From Gammaproteobacteria bacterium (lineage in GTDB: Bacteria > Pseudomonadota > Gammaproteobacteria > SMWH01): DNA of 5,174 nt. Both the position numbers and the translations under genes were made by a program. The stretch's first letter is position 1. The number at the start of each line of letters is the position of its first letter. Shown here one piece after another: positions 1 through 5,174 of the stretch. Location: the NCBI GenBank assembly GCA_004357005.1, contig SMWH01000067.1:1-5174 (forward strand). The letters run 5' to 3'. The notes beneath the pieces are model-generated. The model did no database searches. It saw nothing but the letters and a program-made list of their open reading frames with translations, and was not told where the DNA came from.

Positions 1-250
1 CGGCCAGCAGGCCGCCGATCACGGGCAGGGCGTAGACCAGGCCAGCATAGGCCCCCAGCACGTCCAGGCCGGCGGAATCGGTGAACAGGTGGTATTTGGT
101 CAGATACAGCAGGAGCAGGTATTTCATCCCGTAGAAGGAGAAACGCTCCCAGAGCTCGGTGGCAAAACAGACGTAGAGACCCTTGGGATGGCCCAGGAAA
201 TCGTCGCCGACGGGGACAACGTGATCGGTGGCGCTAACCGCTTGCTGCAT
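1..250 (-). CDS. POT/PTR family proton-coupled peptide transporter, N-terminal part (cut by window edge)
   Basis: This gene would encode an inner-membrane symporter of the major facilitator superfamily that imports di- and tripeptides with protons. Only the first 83 codons are present. Reading the minus strand from the ATG at 250-248, residues 18-31 contain the FxxHPxGLxxxFxTE-like signature of the family. It is followed by the proton-coupling motif ExxERFxxYG (E32, E35, R36, F37, Y40, G41). Hydrophobic stretches at about 42-52 and 64-83 fit TM1 and the start of TM2. The short hydrophilic leader before the HPxGL motif is usual for the family. The start is supported by TAAGGA on the minus strand (plus 257-262), six bases before the ATG. 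The gene diverges from the three-gene operon across a 239-bp gap, and nothing suggests a functional link to it. The family assignment is firm; substrate preference cannot be judged from this fragment. Confidence 0.9.
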   Translation of the reverse strand, partial: MQQAVSATDHVVPVGDDFLGHPKGLYVCFATELWERFSFYGMKYLLLLYLTKYHLFTDSAGLDVLGAYAGLVYALPVIGGLLA

Positions 251-489
251 GGGATATCCTTAACTATCTGACTTTATTGAGAAAACGTCCGAAACCGGTC
301 GCAACCGGCCCCGGGGGGCTCAACGAGCGTCAGATTTAGGGCTATTTCCGGTTCTCAGTCAAATGGGAGAGGTCATTGGGGACGAAGGACCGGCTGGCGC
401 GCACCGTGACCACCGGTATTTTCGGGGCTCCTCAGGGATGCTTATAGTGGAACGACCGGGCACGATGCCGTAGTCGAGGTACCCAGAAA
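251..489. other. Divergent intergenic region
   Basis: This 239-bp gap separates the start codons of the divergent transporter gene and the plus-strand operon, so it should carry regulatory sequence for both. It is rich in CCGG. One short inverted repeat is visible: CCGGT at 295-299 and ACCGG at 304-308, with a four-base loop. A C-run/G-run (309-318) follows directly and could also pair. No T-tract follows on either strand, so this does not look like an intrinsic terminator. No convincing gene was found here. Confidence 0.6.
443..448 (+). promoter_or_regulatory. Weak candidate -10 element for the three-gene operon
   Basis: TATAGT matches five of six positions of the sigma-70 -10 consensus and lies 41 bases before the ATG of the first operon gene, a sensible distance for a short leader. 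The sequence 17 bases upstream (420-425, TTTCGG) is a poor -35 box. If this is the promoter, it is weak, activator-dependent, or read by another sigma factor. This is a candidate only. Confidence 0.25.
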
Positions 490-2037
490 ATGACAGATCA
501 CAACCCGTCCCCGCCGGTCAGCCGGCGGCGCGGATGGCGCCGCTTTCTCGGCTGGCCGTTGTATGTCGCGTCCCTGGTCACCTTGTTGCTGGTGGCTTTT
601 GTGGTCAAGCAGGCCCAGCACGGCGATCCCTATTTCGTATTCGATACGAGCCGGACGGGGGCTGCTTTTCCTGGTGAAGAACCGGAAGCGTTGTCCATGC
701 GCATCCGTGGCCTCGATCACACGCTGGAGGTCAAGCTCAACGGCTGGGTGGCTTTCACGGAAGACGAAAGCGATGTGGCCCTCATCGCGCCGGACTCGGA
801 ACTGGTCATTGCGATCAAGGGTCCCGATGGCAAGCGGATCATCAAGTTCGTCTCCAACGACGATGGTGATGTCCAGCGTTATGCCTGGGAATATAACGAC
901 GACGGCAAGGTCGAGATCGAAGTTGACAAGGAATGGTTGGCCCAAATCATTCCCGAAGCGATCCGCGCTTCGGGAATGAATGCGAAACATCGGGTACACG
1001 GGATCTACCAACACGAAGGGCTTGAGGGTGTGCTCGATGAAATCGAGGACATGCACAGCGCAGAAGTTCAGACGCGTTATTACATGGAACTGATGCGTTT
1101 CGCATCCGTACCTGACGAACTGTATAACATTGTATGGCATGCGGCCGACAACGTGGGTTCGGATGCTGCCCTGCACGAGCTGTTGGTCTACGCCGCGAAG
1201 CGTGCGGGAGATGACCAGGACATTGCCGTGGCGATCCTGCAGGCCAGTGACGAGGTTTCGAACGACTATCACAAGTCTTCGCTGTTACAGGTGATGGCGG
1301 GAACCATGCCTCTGGATTCCGGGACCGTCGAAGTCTATGTGTCTGCAGCGGACGACATCGATTCCGGGTACGAAAAAGCTCAGGCGCTTCGGAGCCTCCT
1401 GCGTCGCCCGGATGCCTCGCCGAAGATCCTTGCGATGTTGCTGCGCGCCGCGGAAGACATCGATGGTGACTATGAGCAGGCAGAACTGCTGCGAGAGAGT
1501 GCGCACCTGGCGGCGCAATACGAGGAGGTCCTGGAGCGTTATATCGAGGCCGCACAACAAATCGCATCGGGTTGGGAACGCCGGACGGCGCTCGCAGCTC
1601 TGGCGAAGGGCGGGGAGCTTCCGCCTGACAAACTCGATGATGTGCTGGCGGCGGGTCAGGACCTAGATTCCGACTATGAGCGCGCGGAACTGCTGCGCGA
1701 TATGGCGGACGTCGCCGCCGAATCAGCGCAGGCCTATATGGCGTATCTGGAAGCCAGTCAATACGTGGAGGGCGATCACGCTCGCCGCCGCGTGCTGGAA
1801 GAGCTGTCGCGAAAAGCCAGGCTGAACACGGATGCAGCGCTGGCGCTGCTGGAAGCCGCGGGCACTCTGCGGAGCGATTGGGAACGCAGCCAGATGCTGC
1901 AGGAAGTGGCTCGACATCTGCCCCGAAACGAAGAAGTCGTCAAGCGCTACAAGGAAGTCTGCGAATCCATCGAGAACGATGAGGAACGGGAGCAGGCGCT
2001 TGCGGCGCTGGAGCGCGATCAGGAAGACCAGCGTTGA
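490..2037 (+). CDS. Single-pass membrane protein with ten 34-residue helical repeats (operon gene A)
   Basis: This 515-residue protein has no function I can name. It starts with a basic cytoplasmic leader (SRRRGWRR, 11-18) and one hydrophobic segment at about 19-39, so it should be a type II signal-anchored protein with most of its mass in the periplasm. Residues about 44-145 look beta-rich and acidic. Residues about 148-181 (EWLAQIIPEAIRASG onward) form a helical linker. From 182 to the end there are ten units with an exact 34-residue period, consensus LxAAxxIxSDYERAxLLRxLA, ending in an acidic helix. The only cysteine is C491. Similar SDYE-type repeats occur, as I recall, after the peptidase part of some BlaR1/M56-like proteins, but no HExxH peptidase motif is present here. 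The ATG at 490 is the first possible start after an in-frame TAG at 445-447. GAGG lies at 476-479, ten bases upstream. The stop overlaps the start of gene B. A scaffold or sensing role is inference; the gene itself is secure. Confidence 0.88.
   Translation: MTDHNPSPPVSRRRGWRRFLGWPLYVASLVTLLLVAFVVKQAQHGDPYFVFDTSRTGAAFPGEEPEALSMRIRGLDHTLEVKLNGWVAFTEDESDVALIAPDSELVIAIKGPDGKRIIKFVSNDDGDVQRYAWEYNDDGKVEIEVDKEWLAQIIPEAIRASGMNAKHRVHGIYQHEGLEGVLDEIEDMHSAEVQTRYYMELMRFASVPDELYNIVWHAADNVGSDAALHELLVYAAKRAGDDQDIAVAILQASDEVSNDYHKSSLLQVMAGTMPLDSGTVEVYVSAADDIDSGYEKAQALRSLLRRPDASPKILAMLLRAAEDIDGDYEQAELLRESAHLAAQYEEVLERYIEAAQQIASGWERRTALAALAKGGELPPDKLDDVLAAGQDLDSDYERAELLRDMADVAAESAQAYMAYLEASQYVEGDHARRRVLEELSRKARLNTDAALALLEAAGTLRSDWERSQMLQEVARHLPRNEEVVKRYKEVCESIENDEEREQALAALERDQEDQR
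1033..2034 (+). repeat. Ten tandem 34-residue (102-bp) coding repeats in gene A
   Basis: Aligned repeat starts fall at residues 182, 216, 250, 284, 318, 352, 386, 420, 454 and 488, so every spacing is exactly 34 with no indels. The best-matching units are 318 (AAEDIDGDYEQAELLRE) and 386 (AAGQDLDSDYERAELLRD). In DNA they share GACTATGAGC at 1468-1477 and 1672-1681, exactly two periods apart. Most conserved are small residues at unit positions 3-4, an aliphatic at 7, S/G/N-D/G-aromatic at 9-11 and E/R/K at 12-13. A proline often falls at positions 24-27, between helices. Each unit can be read as a helical hairpin of an alpha-solenoid. The outermost units (182, 216, 488) are the most divergent. 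Confidence 0.9.
2021..2026 (+). promoter_or_regulatory. Ribosome binding site supporting the TTG start of gene B
   Basis: AGGAAG lies inside the last codons of gene A, with seven bases between it and the TTG at 2034. It is the best Shine-Dalgarno match near the start of gene B and supports TTG as the real initiator. The alternative is a later codon, which would remove part of the basic segment before TM1. Confidence 0.65.
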
Positions 2038-4304
2038 CTTTTTCCGAGTACATCAACCTGGCTTTTGAGGAGCTGCGGCGACGCAAGGTGTTCCGGGTGG
2101 CGGTCGCCTACCTGGTGGCGGCCTGGGTGGTCGTGGAAAGCTCGTCAATTATTCTTCCGGCCTTTGGTTTCTCCGATTCCGCGGTGAGCGTCGTGATCGT
2201 GATGGCCATGTTCGGGTTCCCGGTGGCGTTGAGCATGGCCTGGTTCCTGGATTTCACCAACGAAGGTGTCGTTCGCACACGCGACCCGGACGAAGGTGGC
2301 ATGGCGACTTTGAACGGCGTCAACGTATCCGCGTTGGTGGCAATGATCGTGATGGCCGGATTCCTCAGTTATCGCCTGGTGATCCAGGCGGGGGACCTTG
2401 GTCCCCGCGTGGCTGCCGCGTCGGTCAGTTCGCCGCGCCCGGCCCTGCTGAGGCGCGATGCAGCGATAGACGACAGCAGTGAAGCGGTCGCCCCGGAAGA
2501 AGTGCGTTCCATCGCCGTGTTGCCGCTCGTCAACATGACCGGCGATCCGGAGCATGAATATTTCAGTGACGGCATGACAGAGGAACTGCTCAATGGGCTG
2601 TCCCAGGTGGAAGGGTTGCGGGTGGTCGCACGCACGTCGTCCTTTGCGTTCAAAAACACCACCGAGGATGTTCGCGACATTGGAAAACAACTGGGCGTGA
2701 ACACGATTCTTGAAGGCAGTGTCCGCAAATCGGGCACGACCTTCCGGATTACTGTTCAGCTCATCAATGTGGCCGATGGCTATCACATCTGGTCCAGTAC
2801 CTACGACCGCAGACTGGATGACGTGTTTGCCGTTCAGGATGAGATCTCCCGCGCGGTCGTTCAGGCCTTGCAGTTGCGCTTGTTGGGCGATCGCGGCAAG
2901 GCGCTGGTCGCGTCGGCTGCCATCGAGGGCAGCGCGGGCTACGATGAGTACCTGTTGGGATTGCACAAATTGCACCAGCGTACGGAAGAGGGTATGCGCG
3001 CGGCGATAGGACATTTTGAAACCGCCGTGGTCATCGACAACGGTTACGCGCCAGCCTTGGCTGGCATCGTGGACGCATGGATTCACCTGTATTCACGGGG
3101 CATGACGGATTTCGAATCCGCCCGAACGGGCGCCGATACGGCGCTCAAACAGGCGCTTCGCTACGGCGCCAATCTGTCGGAGGTGCAGGCTTCGCTGGGA
3201 CTCTACCGGCGCATGATCGAAGGCGATCTGGCGGGCTCGGAACTCGCGCTCCGCCGGGCCATCGATATCAATCCCAACTATGCGATGGCGCACCTGTGGT
3301 TGGCCAATACCCTGAGTCGTCAGGGGCGCTTCCGGGATGCTTTTGCGGAACTGGAGCGCGCGGAACAGATTGATCCGCTGCACCCGGCGGTCATCACCAA
3401 CATTGCCGACTATCTCTTTTCCATGGGACGTTATGACGAGGGCGTCGCGAAACTGGAGCGCGTACTGGAAATTGATCCCGGTCTGACAGAGGTCTACTCG
3501 GTGCTGACCGAGTGGTCGGGTGAATACGGACACCTGAGCGATGGCATGCGCCGGGCGCGTGAGGCGTTGGACAACCACCCGGATGATCCGCGGTTGCTGT
3601 CGCAAGTGGGCATGCTGTATATCCGGCTAGGAGACCTGGGTGCTGCAAGTGAATACCTGGGACGCGCCCGGACCCTGGATCCGGACAGCGATCTGGTGTT
3701 TCTTGGCACCTGCACGTACTACTTCGCCAACGAGCAATACGCGGACCTGGTGCAGATGATTGATGAACGCCGTTTCACTTCTGCCGATAATGACGTGATG
3801 CGCATGCTTACTGCCTGGCGCGGTCTGGCGGCGGTGATGCTCGGTGAGTACCGGGAGGGTGCGGGTGCGCTGATGGAATCGCTGGGCGATGCTGCTACTA
3901 TTGCGTTCGATCCGTCATTTGATATATATCTTTTGAGCTATCTCGCCTACGCCTATCAGCAGCTTGGTCAGACCGCGCGTGTCCGGGAAACCCTGGACGA
4001 AGCCCTCGCGGTGGCCGCGCGGGCGCGTGGGCAGGGCTGGCGGACTCCGCGTTTGAACTACGGCATCGCCGCGGTCTATGCCCTCCAGGGTCGTGCCGAT
4101 GAAGCCATCGGTCAACTGCGTAACGCCGTGGATGCGGGTCTGAGGGCGCCGGGCCTCACCGGTACGGATCCCCAGTTCGATGGCTTGCAGGATCTCGAGG
4201 CCTTCCAGCTGCTGGTGGCGGAAGTCGACGTGGATCTGAATCGCCAACGCGCCGAAGTTCTGCACGCTGCCGGTGAACTGACCATGGCCCAGGCTGCGCG
4301 GTGA
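2034..4304 (+). CDS. Three-TM membrane protein with TolB-N/FlgO-like domain and TPR repeats (operon gene B)
   Basis: This 756-residue protein belongs to the widespread group with a TolB amino-terminal/FlgO-like domain followed by TPRs. Residues 14-20 (LRRRKVF) are a basic segment before TM1 (about 20-41). TM2 (about 49-71) and TM3 (about 97-117) follow, and this conserved membrane module puts the N-terminus in the cytoplasm and the rest in the periplasm. A flexible linker (about 119-156) leads to the TolB-N/FlgO-like domain at about 157-284. Its hallmarks are IAVLPLVNMTGDPEHEYFSD, then LEGSVRKSG (226-234) and the segment YHIWSSTYDRRLDDVFAVQD (250-269). TPR-like helices fill about 300-700. The clearest run is 397-550, with signatures such as AIDINPNYAMAHLWLANTL. 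The C-terminal TDPQFDGLQDLEAFQLL resembles the end common in this group. Such proteins are often mislabelled adenylate cyclase because related proteins carry a cyclase domain; none is present here. The start is TTG, overlapping the stop of gene A by TTGA, with an upstream AGGAAG. Ligand or partner is unknown; a protein-interaction scaffold is the likely role. Confidence 0.9.
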   Translation: MTFSEYINLAFEELRRRKVFRVAVAYLVAAWVVVESSSIILPAFGFSDSAVSVVIVMAMFGFPVALSMAWFLDFTNEGVVRTRDPDEGGMATLNGVNVSALVAMIVMAGFLSYRLVIQAGDLGPRVAAASVSSPRPALLRRDAAIDDSSEAVAPEEVRSIAVLPLVNMTGDPEHEYFSDGMTEELLNGLSQVEGLRVVARTSSFAFKNTTEDVRDIGKQLGVNTILEGSVRKSGTTFRITVQLINVADGYHIWSSTYDRRLDDVFAVQDEISRAVVQALQLRLLGDRGKALVASAAIEGSAGYDEYLLGLHKLHQRTEEGMRAAIGHFETAVVIDNGYAPALAGIVDAWIHLYSRGMTDFESARTGADTALKQALRYGANLSEVQASLGLYRRMIEGDLAGSELALRRAIDINPNYAMAHLWLANTLSRQGRFRDAFAELERAEQIDPLHPAVITNIADYLFSMGRYDEGVAKLERVLEIDPGLTEVYSVLTEWSGEYGHLSDGMRRAREALDNHPDDPRLLSQVGMLYIRLGDLGAASEYLGRARTLDPDSDLVFLGTCTYYFANEQYADLVQMIDERRFTSADNDVMRMLTAWRGLAAVMLGEYREGAGALMESLGDAATIAFDPSFDIYLLSYLAYAYQQLGQTARVRETLDEALAVAARARGQGWRTPRLNYGIAAVYALQGRADEAIGQLRNAVDAGLRAPGLTGTDPQFDGLQDLEAFQLLVAEVDVDLNRQRAEVLHAAGELTMAQAAR

Positions 4305-5092
4305 TCAAAATCTGTTCGCGTTTTTTCAGCAGCCTCTGCGGACTGTTGTTTCTGGCTGGCGCCTCGGCGCAGTCGCTGGAGGTTACCTATCTGGCTAACG
4401 CAGGCTTCATGCTGAAGAGCGGGGACCTCGTCGCCATCATCGATGGCATCCTGGAACGGGAAACCTACGGCATGTACGCCGCGCTTCCCGAAGCGGTATA
4501 CGCAGACCTGCTGGCCGGCAACCCGCCCTTTGAAGAGGTGGATGTGCTGTTGTTCACTCACGAGCACGAAGATCATTTTCAGTCGGCGGCGACCTACAAC
4601 TATCTGCAGAAACATCCTGACACCCTGGTGGTTGCGCCTCCCCAGGTGATCGACCGTCTGGGCATTGACAACGACAACGTGATCTCAGTGTGGCCGGAGC
4701 AGGGTGAAGTGCTCGAGCATAATGCCGGCGGTGTGCAGGTGGAATTGATGCAGCTTAGCCACGGGCGGCGGCAACACGCGGATGTCGAAAACCTGGCGCA
4801 GGTGGTTCACCTGGGAGGTTTCACCGTGCTGCACCTCGGCGACGCGGCCATGGAGGAATTCAGTTTTGGTACCTACGATCTGGGCCAGCGGTGGTTCGAT
4901 GTGGTAATCGTGCCCTACTGGTTCTTCAAGTCCGCGCCGGGGCAGTCCATTATAAAAAGGCAGATCAAGGCCAACCACATCATCGCGGCCCACATTCCGC
5001 CTGCGGAGCTGGACGAGGTCAAGGCGATGCTTGCCAAAGACTGGCCAGACGTAATCGTTTTTGATGACACGCTGGACACCCGGACGTTCTAG
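4301..5092 (+). CDS. Exported metallo-beta-lactamase-fold hydrolase (operon gene C)
   Basis: This 263-residue protein is a probable periplasmic metal-dependent hydrolase; the substrate is unknown. A Sec signal peptide is clear: basic K3 and R7, hydrophobic core about 8-20, and an A21-S22-A23 cleavage site before Q24. The one cysteine in it (C13) is not in a lipobox, so it is not a lipoprotein. The mature part begins with the beta-strand pattern LEVTYLANAGFMLKSGD typical of UlaG/RNase Z-like members. The full ligand set is visible: THEHEDH (H87, H89, D91, H92), H154 in LSHG, D181 in HLGDA and H231 in AAHIPP, so a two-metal site is expected. Its length is normal for a single-domain enzyme. The start is GTG at 4301, sharing GTGA with the stop of gene B, which points to translational coupling; AGG at 4291-4293 is a weak ribosome site. 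Its stop overlaps that of the convergent downstream gene. Beta-lactamase activity should not be assumed: the sequence looks more like the general hydrolase branch than classical class B enzymes. Confidence 0.9.
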   Translation: MIKICSRFFSSLCGLLFLAGASAQSLEVTYLANAGFMLKSGDLVAIIDGILERETYGMYAALPEAVYADLLAGNPPFEEVDVLLFTHEHEDHFQSAATYNYLQKHPDTLVVAPPQVIDRLGIDNDNVISVWPEQGEVLEHNAGGVQVELMQLSHGRRQHADVENLAQVVHLGGFTVLHLGDAAMEEFSFGTYDLGQRWFDVVIVPYWFFKSAPGQSIIKRQIKANHIIAAHIPPAELDEVKAMLAKDWPDVIVFDDTLDTRTF

Positions 5093-5174
5093 TCCTTGTC
5101 CTGGCGCTTGTTGAGCGGGACGTAGTTGCGTTCTGTTTCACCCACATAGAGCTGGCGCGGTCGGCGCGCAACCA
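5089..5174 (-). CDS. gltA: Citrate synthase-like protein, C-terminal 27 residues (cut by window edge)
   Basis: On the minus strand the frame ending at TAG (5091-5089) reads RRPRQLYVGETERNYVPLNK and then a short charged tail. RPRQLYxGxxERxYVPL is the typical last strand and tail of citrate synthase, the enzyme that condenses acetyl-CoA with oxaloacetate at the entry of the TCA cycle. Only this tail is visible, so the active-site residues cannot be checked, and 2-methylcitrate synthase or another paralogue remains possible. The gene converges on the three-gene operon and its stop codon overlaps that of the hydrolase, leaving no intergenic gap. Confidence 0.72.
   Translation of the reverse strand, partial: VARRPRQLYVGETERNYVPLNKRQDKD

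Noticed and set aside
89..271. Plus-strand open frame of 60 codons at the left end
   Set aside because: It is antisense to the transporter gene, whose ExxERF motif shows that the minus strand is the coding one.
308..319. C-run/G-run hairpin as a terminator
   Set aside because: The possible stem is very short and no T-tract follows on either strand. It also lies upstream of both divergent genes, not after one.
363..473. Possible 36-codon gene in the intergenic gap
   Set aside because: It has no ribosome binding site, no recognisable sequence, and ends just before gene A. A chance frame is more likely, though a leader peptide cannot be wholly excluded.
442..1272. Long minus-strand open frame opposite gene A
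   Set aside because: It lies wholly across the plus-strand repeat protein and its promoter region. Its translation has no recognisable domain and fits a shadow frame of GC-rich coding DNA.
2145..3086. Minus-strand open frame of about 313 codons opposite gene B
   Set aside because: The plus strand here encodes well-conserved TM and TolB-N/FlgO-like sequence. The antisense translation is His/Arg-rich, without a domain, and looks like a shadow.
3917..3940. AT-rich patch with GATATATATC and rare codons in gene B
   Set aside because: It is a short in-frame stretch encoding FDIYLLSYL of the TPR region. It is too small to support an insertion or a regulatory site.
2034..4304. Adenylate cyclase label for gene B
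   Set aside because: Related proteins often carry this label, but no cyclase catalytic domain is present. The sequence is TMs, TolB-N/FlgO-like domain and TPRs.
4301..4370. Lipoprotein signal in the hydrolase
   Set aside because: The only cysteine in the leader (C13) is inside the hydrophobic core with no lipobox before it. The ASA-Q site fits signal peptidase I.

Overview
The window looks like a chromosomal segment of a GC-rich Gram-negative bacterium, probably a gammaproteobacterium. This is inferred from GC-rich codon use, signal-anchored envelope proteins, a TolB-N/FlgO-type domain protein, and neighbours that resemble a POT peptide transporter and citrate synthase. I cannot name the genus.

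Layout: (1) At 1-250 on the minus strand lies the first 83 codons of a proton-dependent oligopeptide (POT/PTR) transporter, cut by the window edge. (2) At 251-489 is a 239-bp non-coding gap between divergent genes. It should hold the promoters for both directions, but only weak promoter-like sequence is visible. (3) At 490-5092 on the plus strand is a tightly packed three-gene operon. Gene A (490-2037) encodes a single-pass membrane protein whose C-terminal two thirds is a ten-unit array with an exact 34-residue period. Gene B (2034-4304) encodes a three-TM protein with a TolB-N/FlgO-like domain followed by TPRs. Gene C (4301-5092) encodes an exported metallo-beta-lactamase-fold hydrolase with all of its metal ligands. 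A and B overlap through TTGA, and B and C through GTGA, so translation is probably coupled. (4) At 5089-5174 on the minus strand is the C-terminal end of a gene resembling citrate synthase. Its stop codon overlaps the stop of gene C inside the palindrome CTAG.

How they may work together: all three operon products are predicted to reach the periplasm, two of them anchored in the inner membrane and one soluble after signal cleavage. Two are mostly helical-repeat scaffolds and the third is a probable enzyme. The economical reading is an uncharacterised envelope module in which two solenoid proteins form a scaffold or sensor and the hydrolase acts with them. The layout and domains are visible in the sequence; the shared function is inference. 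No RNA genes, CRISPR arrays, insertion sequences, attachment sites or convincing intrinsic terminators were seen.
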